Source: UBA5109 sp965661005 (GTDB lineage Bacteria; Pseudomonadota; Gammaproteobacteria; Pseudomonadales; Pseudohongiellaceae). From it: a stretch of DNA of 64,000 nucleotides. Below the pieces are notes generated by a model. It was not told where the DNA came from. It searched no databases and worked only from the letters and a program-made list of their open reading frames with translations. The stretch is taken from contig CBFICB010000004.1 of assembly GCA_965661005.1 (NCBI GenBank), forward strand, positions 1 through 64,000, read 5' to 3'. This document shows, in pieces, positions 35,548 through 44,253 of the stretch; the first letter of the stretch is position 1, and the number at the start of each line of letters is the position of its first letter. Position numbers and translations under genes: made by a program.

Positions 35548-36045
35548 ATGAATAAAATAATGTTTACTTTTTTAGCTTTTGTTCTTTTATGCTCAACGAC
35601 TTTTGCACAAAACCTATCACAAGATGAACTGGCTATCATTGCAGTTCTTGATGATTTTCATGATGCAGCAGCTAACGCTGACATCGATCGTTATCTTGGT
35701 CATATGACTGAAGATGCAGTTTTCATCGGTACGGATGAATATGAACGCTGGCCAATGCAGCCAGACTTTATTGAATATGTGAATGAGCGCTTTGCCGCAG
35801 GAGGCTGGTCTTATTATTCAACGAATAAGAATATCGGCTTCTCGCAAGATGGATCAGTTGCATGGTTTGACGAAACCAGTATTAGCAACAGCATGGGAGC
35901 ACATTTTCGGGGCTCTGGAGTACTGGAGCGTATCGATGGCGAGTGGAAAATTGCTCAATATGTACTCAGTGTATTGGTTTATAACGAGTTATGGGAAGAT
36001 GTTATGGGGCTCATAACAGAAGAACGTTTGAAGCGAGAAGAGTAA
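35548..36045 (+). CDS. Exported NTF2-like (SnoaL/DUF4440) protein
   Basis: A 165-residue protein with a signal peptide (to TTFAQ, about 20). The mature chain DELAIIAVLDDFHDAAANADIDRYLGHMTEDAVFIGTDEYERWP and VAWFDETSISNSMGAHFRGSGVLERIDGEWKIAQYVLSVLV is a classic NTF2-like/SnoaL fold. These proteins can be isomerases, hydratases or ligand carriers. It is third in the exported series, 36 bp after the VOC gene. Confidence 0.85.
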   Translation: MNKIMFTFLAFVLLCSTTFAQNLSQDELAIIAVLDDFHDAAANADIDRYLGHMTEDAVFIGTDEYERWPMQPDFIEYVNERFAAGGWSYYSTNKNIGFSQDGSVAWFDETSISNSMGAHFRGSGVLERIDGEWKIAQYVLSVLVYNELWEDVMGLITEERLKREE

Positions 36046-36084
36046 ACAATAAGTGAATAAAAATTTTAAAAAGGCACGCTAAAA

Positions 36085-37788
36085 ATGACAATGTTTAAAA
36101 AATTATCTAGTTATATTCGACAAATAATTCTGTTAATTTTCAGCTGGTTTGGCTTGGTAACATTTGCATTTGCAGAAGTCAGTTCTTTTGAAATTATTTC
36201 ACGCGAACCTTATGCGGGAGGTATGTCCTTTGGTGAGGTTGGTGCTTATGAAGAAATTATTGGGAGAATTCACTATGAAATTGATCCTAACAACCCGCGT
36301 AATCAAATAATAGTAGACCTGGAACTGGCCCCTTTAAACACCAGGGGTATGGTTGAGATGTTCGGAGATTTCGAAATTATTGCACCAGTGAATTCGGCTA
36401 ATGGCAATGGCGTAGCTATTATTGACATCCCTAATCGTGGCAATGGCACATTACTGAGGCTCAACCAGTCTCCATCGGCTGGGTCCGAGGCGGATAACTT
36501 TCTGATGAACGAGGGCTATACCCTGGTATGGGTAGGCTGGGAATTTGATGTTAGTCAGGGGCTAAAACTTGATGTGCCTGATACGACAACTTCTAACCCT
36601 ATGCCAATAGCAGGTCTGGGTTTGGCAGCAACTCGAGATATTGCGGCCTGGATTAAAAACTCATCCGATGCGCTGGTTTCGGCGGATTATTTATTGAGTT
36701 TTGGTTTGTCCCAGACCGGGCGCTATTTACGAAGCTATTTGTATTTGGGTTTTAATACTGACGAAGCAGGTCGTCAGGTATTTGATGGCATGATTCCTCA
36801 TATTGCTGGTGCTTCAAGAATAGATCTGAACAGAAGAGGGGCGACACCTGTTTCAATGGGGCAGTTCGATGCAACAAGCTACCCTTTTGCAGATGCGGCT
36901 TATACTGATCCTGTTTCAGGAGATAACGAAGGATTACTGGAAAATATCAGAGCTATTGAGCAACAACCAAGAATTTTTTATACCAATACCGACGTTGAGT
37001 ATTGGGGAGGAGGCCGTGTTGCATCATTGCTTCATTCCACACCAGATGGAAGTCAGGATATAGAATTACCTGACAATGTCAGATTTTATTTGCTAGCCAG
37101 CACTCAGCATAGTCCTGTTCCGTTTCCAGAAACTTTCCCTAGTGCTGAATCAGGAAATGGCCAACTTCCCTATAATCATCTGAATTACTGGTGGCATATG
37201 CGGGCACTGCTAACAGCTTTAAAAGATTGGGTTGTGGCTGATATTGAACCACCTGCAAGTGCGCATCCCTCATTAAGAGCTAATACTCTGGTGAGTCTGG
37301 AGGAGGTAAATTTCCCTGCCATCCCCAATGTTTCTCCATTTTCTCATTTAAGTGCGGGAATTCGAATGGCTAACCCTTTATTGGAAAACCAAGGAGGAGC
37401 AGGGGCTGAATTGCCTTACTTGCTGCCGCAAGTTAATGCTGACGGTAATGGCATAAGTGGTTTACTGCATCCTGAAATAATTGTTCCCCTGGCGACTTAT
37501 ACCGGCTGGAATTTTTATCATCCAGATAAAGGAGATGCTAATAGAGTAGTTACCAATGCCGGTTCTTATATTCCCTTTCCCCTCGATCTGCAAAGCAGAG
37601 AAACAACGAAAGATCCGAGACGTGCTATTACAGAACGATACACTGATAAGCAGGATTTCCTGAATAAGATTGCAGATGTAGCGCAACAAGGAATCAATAA
37701 TCGCTATCTGCTGGCGGCAGATAAAGCAGCCATTATTGCCTGGTCATCTCACCACTGGGATATGTTAATGGGATCCCGGTCAAACTAG
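36085..37788 (+). CDS. Exported alpha/beta hydrolase-domain protein (PF20091-type)
   Basis: A 567-residue exported protein; the signal peptide ends at AFAEV (about 31). The architecture matches the large 'alpha/beta hydrolase domain' family: N-terminal SFEIISREPYAGGMSFGEVGAYEEIIGRIHYEIDP, central DYLLSFGLSQTGRYLRSYLYLGFN with the serine elbow (Ser-x-Thr-Gly), and C-terminal GWNFYHPDKGDANRVVTNAGSYIPFP. The substrate is unknown. It closes the exported series and runs convergently, 8 bp apart, into the MHS transporter. Confidence 0.82.
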   Translation: MTMFKKLSSYIRQIILLIFSWFGLVTFAFAEVSSFEIISREPYAGGMSFGEVGAYEEIIGRIHYEIDPNNPRNQIIVDLELAPLNTRGMVEMFGDFEIIAPVNSANGNGVAIIDIPNRGNGTLLRLNQSPSAGSEADNFLMNEGYTLVWVGWEFDVSQGLKLDVPDTTTSNPMPIAGLGLAATRDIAAWIKNSSDALVSADYLLSFGLSQTGRYLRSYLYLGFNTDEAGRQVFDGMIPHIAGASRIDLNRRGATPVSMGQFDATSYPFADAAYTDPVSGDNEGLLENIRAIEQQPRIFYTNTDVEYWGGGRVASLLHSTPDGSQDIELPDNVRFYLLASTQHSPVPFPETFPSAESGNGQLPYNHLNYWWHMRALLTALKDWVVADIEPPASAHPSLRANTLVSLEEVNFPAIPNVSPFSHLSAGIRMANPLLENQGGAGAELPYLLPQVNADGNGISGLLHPEIIVPLATYTGWNFYHPDKGDANRVVTNAGSYIPFPLDLQSRETTKDPRRAITERYTDKQDFLNKIADVAQQGINNRYLLAADKAAIIAWSSHHWDMLMGSRSN

Positions 37789-37796
37789 GGTGATTT

Positions 37797-39140
37797 TCAT
37801 TTTTTGATATGGGATGGTGGTTTACCCAGATCATTGAGATGTACTTTGAATGTTTCTCGCGCGCTAAAAGCTGTAATGGCGACCAGAACAGTAATGGCAA
37901 ATGCGCATGACCCAATGATCAGCGGAATATTGCTTGCTCCGGGTGGCGCAATAGCGACAAAAAAAGCCGGTAAAAAAGCTGTAATCATAGTGCCAATATT
38001 TTGTGAAATTGCCATGGCCGACACTCTTGAGCTGGTTGGAAACAATTCAGGATAAAAACTGGGGAAGATGGCATTGTAGCCTTGATAGACAATACCCCAC
38101 ATAAGTATGGACATGGCTATAGCCAGAGGCACATTGTGAATGCTGATGGCATACAGATAAACAAATGACAGTAATCCAGATAATAATGCGCCGTAAATAA
38201 TTGGCGGACGGCGACCAATTTTATCTGAAAGCTTACCGGCAAAAGGAATGACCAGTACTGCGACAATATTTCCTAATACCGGTATCCAAAGATAAATTGA
38301 CGTATCGAAACCTATACCGTAACTCTCTTGCACTGCATAGGCAGCTCCGAAAATAGTAGTAACTATGGGTATGACATTCATCAATGACATTAATACTACT
38401 CTGAGCATATCAGGCCAGTGAAAGGTTAATGCTTCAAGCAAGGGCAGCTTTGGAATTTCCCCTTGCTCTTTTTCTTCAGTAAAAGCAGGGCTTTCGTTGA
38501 CGTTACGCCGAATAAGATAACCGGCATAAATGACGATAAAACTGAGTAAAAAAGGTACCCTCCATCCCCAGGAGCTAAAGGCTTCATCACTCAAAAAATA
38601 GGCAAGCGGTAAAAATACAGCTGCAGCGAGTATTTGGCCTGCTTGCACTCCTTGCAATGTGAAACTGGCAAAAAAGCCTCGCTGACCATATGGTGCGTGC
38701 TCCAGTATCATTGTGCTTGCGCCAGAGATTTCACCTGCTACAGCAAAACCTTGTATTAAGCGCAGTAAGACCAGTAGCAGGGGAGCTATCCATCCAACTT
38801 GTTCATAAGTGGGTAGCAAACCGACCAACAATGTTGAGATTCCCATTAAGAACATGCAAAGCAGTAATACCTTTTTACGACCGTGCGTATCACCCCAGTA
38901 GCCCAAAAAAATTGCGCCAATGGGTCGAGCAACATAACCGACTCCATAGGTTGCCAACGAGGCAACTATCGCAACTTTTGGATCCTGAGAGGGAAAAAAT
39001 ATTTGAGGAAAAATCAGCGCCGACGCTGTGGCATAAATAAAAAAATCATAGTACTCAAGCGCTGAACCTATCCAACCACTGGCCGTAGCTTTTTTGGTTT
39101 GATGAATGCCCTTGGGTTCATGCTGCTCTGTTAAGTCCAT
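37797..39140 (-). CDS. MHS-family MFS transporter (possible shikimate/quinate importer)
   Basis: A 447-residue transporter with 12 membrane spans. ATASGWIGSALEYYDFFIYATASALIF at the N-terminus and RPIGAIFLGYWGDTHGRKKVL (loop 2-3 signature) mark the metabolite:H+ symporter branch that includes ShiA, KgtP and ProP. It is 33 bp downstream of a shikimate/quinate dehydrogenase gene in the same direction, so shikimate or quinate is the likely cargo. That assignment is inference from context. Confidence 0.85.
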   Translation of the reverse strand: MDLTEQHEPKGIHQTKKATASGWIGSALEYYDFFIYATASALIFPQIFFPSQDPKVAIVASLATYGVGYVARPIGAIFLGYWGDTHGRKKVLLLCMFLMGISTLLVGLLPTYEQVGWIAPLLLVLLRLIQGFAVAGEISGASTMILEHAPYGQRGFFASFTLQGVQAGQILAAAVFLPLAYFLSDEAFSSWGWRVPFLLSFIVIYAGYLIRRNVNESPAFTEEKEQGEIPKLPLLEALTFHWPDMLRVVLMSLMNVIPIVTTIFGAAYAVQESYGIGFDTSIYLWIPVLGNIVAVLVIPFAGKLSDKIGRRPPIIYGALLSGLLSFVYLYAISIHNVPLAIAMSILMWGIVYQGYNAIFPSFYPELFPTSSRVSAMAISQNIGTMITAFLPAFFVAIAPPGASNIPLIIGSCAFAITVLVAITAFSARETFKVHLNDLGKPPSHIKK

Positions 39141-39173
39141 TGTGCTGCCTGTTATCCAGTTTTTAAAATTTAT

Positions 39174-40016
39174 TCAATAGGATGCTTCAAAATTTAAAAG
39201 CATTCGTTCTTTGTTTGCAGTTAACCCTGTGAAAAGTTCAAAGGCTCTGGCTGCTTGGTAAACGGCCATTCTGCCGCCTCCCATGGTTTTGCAACCAATT
39301 GCTCTGGCTTTTTTTAATAACTCTGTTTCTATAGGGAAATATATAATATCGCTCACCCATAAATCCGGCCTCAGTGTATTAGCATTTATAGGCATGCCGG
39401 GAAGACCTGACATGCCAATCGGAGTTGTATTGATTAAACCATCTGCACTTTGTATTTCATTTTGGGGATCTGTCACAACTGATGCCTTATTTTCGCCAAA
39501 GGTTTTGTTAAGCTTGCTTGCTAATTGAGAGGCTCGTTCAAAATCTTTGTCATGAATCATTAAGTGCTTGACACCAAGAGTCAGCATTGCATTAGAGACT
39601 GCACTTCCAGCTCCACCGGCACCTAACTGAACAACTCTGTTTACACTGACATCAAGGAGTTCAGCCTTAAAGGCATCTCGAAAACCTGAATAATCGGTGT
39701 TGTAACCAATTTTTTTATTGTCCTTGAAAATAACAGTGTTGACGGCGTTGATGGCCTGAGATTCATCTGCAAGTTCATCCAAGAAAGGAATGACTGCTTG
39801 CTTGAAGGGATGCGTTACATTCAAACCAGAAAAACCTAATAAGGCTGCAGAGTTTAAAAAAACATTTAAATCTTTTTTGTTTTTGTTTAATGCTACAAAA
39901 TCATAGAGTTCATAGATCAGTCGCAAGCTTTGAGATTCTGCTTCGCTCTGATGGAGAAGAGGGGACTTGGATGATAGTATATTTTCACCTAGTAGCCCCA
40001 CTAAAACTGAGTTCAT
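39174..40016 (-). CDS. Shikimate/quinate 5-dehydrogenase family protein
   Basis: A 280-residue NAD(P)-dependent dehydrogenase. The substrate-binding SKSPLLHQ (SxS motif), GLNVTHPFKQ with the catalytic Lys, and GYNTDYSGF with the catalytic Asp are intact; the nucleotide loop is LGAGGAGSAV. Members include biosynthetic AroE and catabolic YdiB/QuiB-type enzymes. Pairing with an MHS transporter suggests a catabolic role, which I infer. A dedicated aroE elsewhere would confirm this. Confidence 0.85.
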   Translation of the reverse strand: MNSVLVGLLGENILSSKSPLLHQSEAESQSLRLIYELYDFVALNKNKKDLNVFLNSAALLGFSGLNVTHPFKQAVIPFLDELADESQAINAVNTVIFKDNKKIGYNTDYSGFRDAFKAELLDVSVNRVVQLGAGGAGSAVSNAMLTLGVKHLMIHDKDFERASQLASKLNKTFGENKASVVTDPQNEIQSADGLINTTPIGMSGLPGMPINANTLRPDLWVSDIIYFPIETELLKKARAIGCKTMGGGRMAVYQAARAFELFTGLTANKERMLLNFEASY

Positions 40017-40202
40017 AGATTTTCCAAAGCTCTAATAAAAAGACTGTGTATTTTAGGGGATATCTAGCAGACAAGATAGGCTAACTTACAAGCAGCCAGT
40101 CTGTGCTTGTTATTGGCCATAATTTCCAATTGACTGTCTTCATGTATGATGATTTTATACTGCTGAATAAATTTGCTAACTAACTTGTTTCGGGAGAACT
40201 CT

Positions 40203-40604
40203 ATGTCAATTAAATCAATTTTTTCTGTGTTATTAATTGTCTCTTTAAGTTTTTTTTCTTCTGCGCTTATTGCCGCAGAGATGTCTGCCGATGTCAGTGG
40301 AACATGGTCGGGATCTGTGCGTTTGGATAGTGGTCAGGAACTGCCTTTTGGTCTCACGCTTGAGCAAGAGGGATCAGTTGTTAATGGTGTTCTTGCGGGG
40401 ATAGGGAGTCCCGATATAATGATTTTAAATGGCCGAATTGAGAATAACATTTTATATTTCTCCAGTCTGCGGCCGATTAATGGGGAAGATGTTGCGTTTG
40501 ATTATATAGGTGTTAATTCAGCGGACTATCTGAATATTACAATTATAAGAGTTGGAGCAACAGGTCCTAACTCAGTACTAAGTACTATGACCCGGCGGCA
40601 ATGA
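40203..40604 (+). CDS. Exported protein of unknown function
   Basis: The ATG at 40203 (ribosome site GGGAGAA) gives 133 residues with a signal peptide ending SALIAAE (about 24); the ORF extends to 40173 without support. The mature domain DVSGTWSGSVRLDSGQELPFGLTLEQEGSVVNGVLAG is a small beta-barrel-like pattern seen in many hypothetical exported proteins. I cannot assign a function. A bidirectional terminator separates it from the convergent cupin gene. Confidence 0.68.
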   Translation: MSIKSIFSVLLIVSLSFFSSALIAAEMSADVSGTWSGSVRLDSGQELPFGLTLEQEGSVVNGVLAGIGSPDIMILNGRIENNILYFSSLRPINGEDVAFDYIGVNSADYLNITIIRVGATGPNSVLSTMTRRQ

Positions 40605-40631
40605 TGAGCCTGATAACAATCTGTAACTTAT

Positions 40632-40664
40632 AAAAAAAGGCTGGTTTATTAAACCAGCCTTTTT
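40632..40664. terminator. Bidirectional intrinsic terminator
   Basis: Ten-base arms GGCTGGTTTA/TAAACCAGCC flanked by a run of A on the left and of T on the right serve both convergent genes. Confidence 0.93.
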
Positions 40665-40686
40665 ATCTTTATCATGACAACTTAGC

Positions 40687-40723
40687 CTCTAAATCCTGCA
40701 TTTTAGTCTCTAAATCCTGCATT
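40687..40723. repeat. 21-bp-period duplication across a stop codon
   Basis: CTCTAAATCCTGCATT occurs at 40687-40702 and 40708-40723. In the cupin frame it repeats the final NAGFR-stop codons, so a second in-frame copy of the C-terminus lies just beyond the stop. Confidence 0.85.
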
Positions 40724-41179
40724 GCCATTCATTGTCACTACAAGCTCCCGGTAAGTGCCTTCCATTGACCAGAGTCCTACATAACCAATGGGGACAACGA
40801 CTCCTTGACCAGGCGTGAACTCATGTCTGGTGCCGTCAGGCTCTGTCAGGATTAGTTTGCCGCTGAGCACATAAACAAATTCTTCGAATCGAAAAGGCAG
40901 ATCACGATGGGTTGTGGTGCCATCTCCAGTTGATTCAAAAATTGACACATCGATTTCATCGCCATCGAATAATGTCGCAACCCTTACATCCATTGCACCA
41001 TCTACAAGAATATCTTCATAGGTATTTGGCACACTAATAAGATCTATGCCGGCTATTTTATCTGTATCCAAGCGAACAGGCGTATGGCTATCCTGAGCAA
41101 ATACCAGTGTGCATAAAAAGCCAAATGAGACCAATAATGTAGATATTAATTTATTAATTATGGAGATAGTATTTTTCAT
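40703..41179 (-). CDS. Exported cupin-domain protein
   Basis: A 158-residue protein with a signal peptide (to LVFAQ, about 29). The cupin core has FDGDEIDVSIFESTGDGTTTHRDLPFRFEEFVYVLSGKLILTEPDGTRHEFTPGQGVVVPIGYVGLWSMEG; His ligands are fewer than in typical metal cupins (THRDLP present, the second motif lacks His), so catalysis is uncertain. Function unknown. The 3' end carries the 21-bp duplication. Confidence 0.8.
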   Translation of the reverse strand: MKNTISIINKLISTLLVSFGFLCTLVFAQDSHTPVRLDTDKIAGIDLISVPNTYEDILVDGAMDVRVATLFDGDEIDVSIFESTGDGTTTHRDLPFRFEEFVYVLSGKLILTEPDGTRHEFTPGQGVVVPIGYVGLWSMEGTYRELVVTMNGNAGFRD

Positions 41180-41353
41180 CGTTGTTTCCTTTTGTTAATT
41201 AAAGTATCAAGTGCAGGTTATTATATAAGTGAATAAAAATTTAATTATCGCCTTAAAAACTGATGTTACATGTAATTAAATCTATTCAACAAATTAAAAA
41301 CGTATAGAGTTATAATAAAATAGTCATTTGCTTTAGAAATATACTTAATTCAT

Positions 41354-41569
41354 TTATTCAAATTCGTTACTTTCTTCATTATCACCATCATCATCGTCAT
41401 TCATCGCACCGACAATTTTAAAAGGTGTAGTCACAATAGAAGTTCCTACCGAGATGGTCGCACTGGTCACGGCAGCGGCGGCCATGCCGACTGATGTTGC
41501 ACACGAAGTACAAAATACAGTTGATGTTATTAATAAGAAATACTGCAAGGGCTTTATTGAAGTCTTCAA
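41354..41569 (-). CDS. Small lipoprotein
   Basis: A 71-residue chain from a TTG start with AGAGG eight bases upstream. The N-terminus MKTSIKPLQYFLLITSTVFCTSCATS carries a lipobox (TSC). The Ala/Thr/Val-rich middle ends in a VTTPFKIVGAM segment and an acidic tail DDDDGDNEESNEFE. Similar short lipoproteins occur in gammaproteobacteria; function unknown. Confidence 0.6.
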   Translation of the reverse strand: MKTSIKPLQYFLLITSTVFCTSCATSVGMAAAAVTSATISVGTSIVTTPFKIVGAMNDDDDGDNEESNEFE

Positions 41570-41869
41570 AACAAACCTCTAGTTAAGATCAAATATGTCT
41601 ACTTTTAATGAGCTGATTGAATATTCTGCGCTAACCACTTTTTTATTTTGCTGTTTTACAAGTTTCCAATAAAGGGGAATCATGTTGCAACTGCAGCTTG
41701 ATGCCAAGCATTATAATTATTTGTGTGCTGAAATTTTCTACCGCAAATTCAGTACGAGTTAACTGGTTTAACTGGTAAGGAACGATGATATTTCAGAGAC
41801 AAGAATAACAAATAAATCGCTCATACGTGGAAAAAACATTGTTTACAGGAACTCTAGAATCCGGGCAGT
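41570..41869. other. Intergenic region, nothing recognisable
   Basis: I see no coding pattern, repeat or strong hairpin here apart from the promoter region of the small lipoprotein. Confidence 0.5.
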
Positions 41870-42070
41870 CTATAATAATTGGAAAGGTTTTTGCCAATCT
41901 TCGTTTATAAGTATGACGCTGATATGCCGCTTTTGATTTCCACTAAATCCGGCAACAAGCTGTTTATTGTCGTGGAGTAATTCTTGTAAAGCTCCACCAG
42001 CTTTAATCATTTGATTGGGAGATCCCTCAGCACTTTGAAAAAATCTGAAGCTTTTTAAATTCTCCTGCAT
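41870..42070 (-). CDS. Small hypothetical protein
   Basis: A 66-residue frame with ATG start and ordinary codon use, divergent from oadG. No clear ribosome binding site precedes the ATG and I recognise no family; the sequence is soluble, with a central LQELLHDNKQLVAGFSGNQ. No competing gene lies on the other strand. It may be real or chance. Confidence 0.4.
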   Translation of the reverse strand: MQENLKSFRFFQSAEGSPNQMIKAGGALQELLHDNKQLVAGFSGNQKRHISVILINEDWQKPFQLL

Positions 42071-42175
42071 ATTACCGAATATCTAGGTTTGGGCTAATAG
42101 AAGTTTAATAACATACTAGAACAAACGCTGAATTTTGGTACAATTGCGGCTCATTTTACAAGCTGGAAAGAAGTA

Positions 42176-42436
42176 GTGAATTCAGAAAACATTGTCACAG
42201 AAGGATTAAACCTCATGTTGATGGGTATGGGCACAGTCTTTGTGTTCCTGACTATTTTAGTTTTCGTGACTTCTTTTATGTCTTCCTTAATACAAAAATA
42301 TTTTCCGGAGACCAGTGTCAAAGTGTTGCCAACAGCAGCTACTTCTTTATCAAGCGGTAAGAACAACCCTGCCTTACTGGCCGTCATCAGTGCGGCAATT
42401 CATGCTCATAGATCTAACAAGAGCAAAAACAGTTAA
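42176..42436 (+). CDS. oadG: Oxaloacetate decarboxylase gamma subunit
   Basis: An 86-residue protein with a single N-terminal transmembrane helix (LMLMGMGTVFVFLTILVFVTSFM) and a polar C-terminal tail, the OadG layout. It anchors the alpha subunit to the membrane beta subunit. The start is GTG after GGAAAGAA. A TACAAT -10-like box lies about 32 bp upstream. First gene of the oadGAB operon. Confidence 0.9.
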   Translation: MNSENIVTEGLNLMLMGMGTVFVFLTILVFVTSFMSSLIQKYFPETSVKVLPTAATSLSSGKNNPALLAVISAAIHAHRSNKSKNS

Positions 42437-42453
42437 CAAATAAGAGTACCGTG

Positions 42454-44244
42454 ATGATTGAAGATAGAGATCCAGTAAAAATTACTGAGCTCGTGTTAAG
42501 GGACGCGCATCAATCCCTTTTTGCCACGCGCTTGCGTCTAGATGACATGCTGCCAATCGCTGAAAAGATTGATCAAGTTGGGTTTTGGTCTGTTGAAACT
42601 TGGGGTGGCGCAACTTTTGATGCCTGTATACGTTATTTGGGTGAAGACCCCTGGCATCGAATTAGGGAGCTTAAAAAAGCTATCCCTAATACTCCCCATC
42701 AAATGCTGTTTCGTGCCCAGAATATTTTGGGTTATCGCCATTATGCAGATGATGTGGTTAGAAAATTTTGTGAAAGAGCGGCAACAAATGGAGTTGATGT
42801 TTTTCGTATTTTTGACGCGATGAATGATGCAAGAAATATGGAAACTGCTATAAAAGCAGTGAAAGAAACAGGCAAGCATGCGCAAGGAACATTGTCTTAC
42901 ACTATAAGTCCAGTTCATAACATTGATACCTGGGTGAACCTGGCTAAACAGCTCGAAGATATGGGTTCAGATTCAATTTGCATTAAAGATATGGCGGGCT
43001 TGCTTCATCCTTACGATGCATATGAGCTTGTTTCTCGGCTAAAACAGGAACTTTCTTTACCGATACACGCACATTGCCATGCTACAACGGGCCTGTCGGT
43101 ACCAACAATTTTAAAACAGGTAGAAGCCGGAGTTGATGGGGTGGATGCAGCCATATCATCCATGAGTATGACCTATGGTCATTCTCCAACTGAGACTGTT
43201 AACGCCATGCTACACGATCGACCTGGTGATCCAGGTTTAAATCTTGGATTGCTTGCTGAAATTGCAGAGTATTTTCGTGTCGTTAGGAAAAAATATGCAA
43301 AATTTGAAGGTGAATTAAAAGGAGTTGATGCAAGAATATTGCTAGCTCAAGTGCCAGGAGGCATGTTGACCAATATGGAAAGTCAGTTGCGTGATCAACA
43401 AGCGTCTGACAAATTATCGGAAGTCTTAAAAGAGATCCCGAGAGTTCGTGAAGACTTGGGTAATATCGCCCTGGTAACACCAACATCACAAATTGTCGGA
43501 ACCCAAGCGGTGATTAATGTTCTTACTGGAGAGCGTTATAAAAGTATCACTAAGGAAACGGCTGGTATTTTGAGAGGAGAATATGGTTCGACACCTTCTC
43601 CTATGAATAAAGAGTTACAAACTAAAGTGCTTGACGGGGCCGACCCTATTACCTGTCGTCCTGCGGACTTGCTATATCCTGAAATGAAAAGGCTGACTGA
43701 AGAGTTGAGAGAAATCGCTAAAACCGAAGGTATCAGGCTGGAATCCGGTGAGCGTGAAGTTGATGATGTTTTAACCTATGCCTTGTTCCCTGAGATCGGC
43801 TTGAAATTCCTCAAAAACAGGGACAACCCAGATGCCTTTGAGCCGGTACCAACAGGAGAAGAAGAGCTTTCTTCAAAACCTGCTGCTAAAAAACAAGGTG
43901 ATGCAGATGTTTACACTGTTAATGTTGATGGAGAGTCATTTGTAGTGCAAGTAAGTGAAGGTGGAGACGTCAGTGGAATAGCTCCAGTTGCAAGTTCTCC
44001 TGCTCCTGCTGCTAGTAAGTCAGTGTCTGATGCCGAGCCATTAAATTCACCTCTATCAGGGAATATATTCAAGATTAACGTCACAGTGGGCCAATCAGTA
44101 GCTGAAGGTGATGTGCTGATAATTTTAGAAGCCATGAAAATGGAAACTGAAGTGACAGCATCCAAAGCCGGGGTGGTTCAAAGCATCGATACTGCTGAGG
44201 GCAATTCAGTTTCGGTTGGCGACTTGTTGCTGACCCTTGCATAA
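42454..44244 (+). CDS. oadA: Oxaloacetate decarboxylase alpha subunit
   Basis: About 596 residues. The N-terminal carboxyltransferase barrel has ITELVLRDAHQSLFATR, the metal-binding HAHCHATTGLS and the KDMAGLL segment; the C-terminal biotinyl domain (about 520-596) has the target lysine in ILEAMKMETEV. It transfers the carboxyl of oxaloacetate to biotin. The linker is Ala/Pro/Ser-rich. ATG at 42454 follows an in-frame GTG; either may be used. Confidence 0.95.
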   Translation: MIEDRDPVKITELVLRDAHQSLFATRLRLDDMLPIAEKIDQVGFWSVETWGGATFDACIRYLGEDPWHRIRELKKAIPNTPHQMLFRAQNILGYRHYADDVVRKFCERAATNGVDVFRIFDAMNDARNMETAIKAVKETGKHAQGTLSYTISPVHNIDTWVNLAKQLEDMGSDSICIKDMAGLLHPYDAYELVSRLKQELSLPIHAHCHATTGLSVPTILKQVEAGVDGVDAAISSMSMTYGHSPTETVNAMLHDRPGDPGLNLGLLAEIAEYFRVVRKKYAKFEGELKGVDARILLAQVPGGMLTNMESQLRDQQASDKLSEVLKEIPRVREDLGNIALVTPTSQIVGTQAVINVLTGERYKSITKETAGILRGEYGSTPSPMNKELQTKVLDGADPITCRPADLLYPEMKRLTEELREIAKTEGIRLESGEREVDDVLTYALFPEIGLKFLKNRDNPDAFEPVPTGEEELSSKPAAKKQGDADVYTVNVDGESFVVQVSEGGDVSGIAPVASSPAPAASKSVSDAEPLNSPLSGNIFKINVTVGQSVAEGDVLIILEAMKMETEVTASKAGVVQSIDTAEGNSVSVGDLLLTLA

Positions 44245-44253
44245 GGAATTACC

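Noticed and set aside
42139..42144. Definite sigma-70 promoter for oadGAB
   Set aside because: TACAAT fits a -10 box but I cannot find a good -35 at the right distance.
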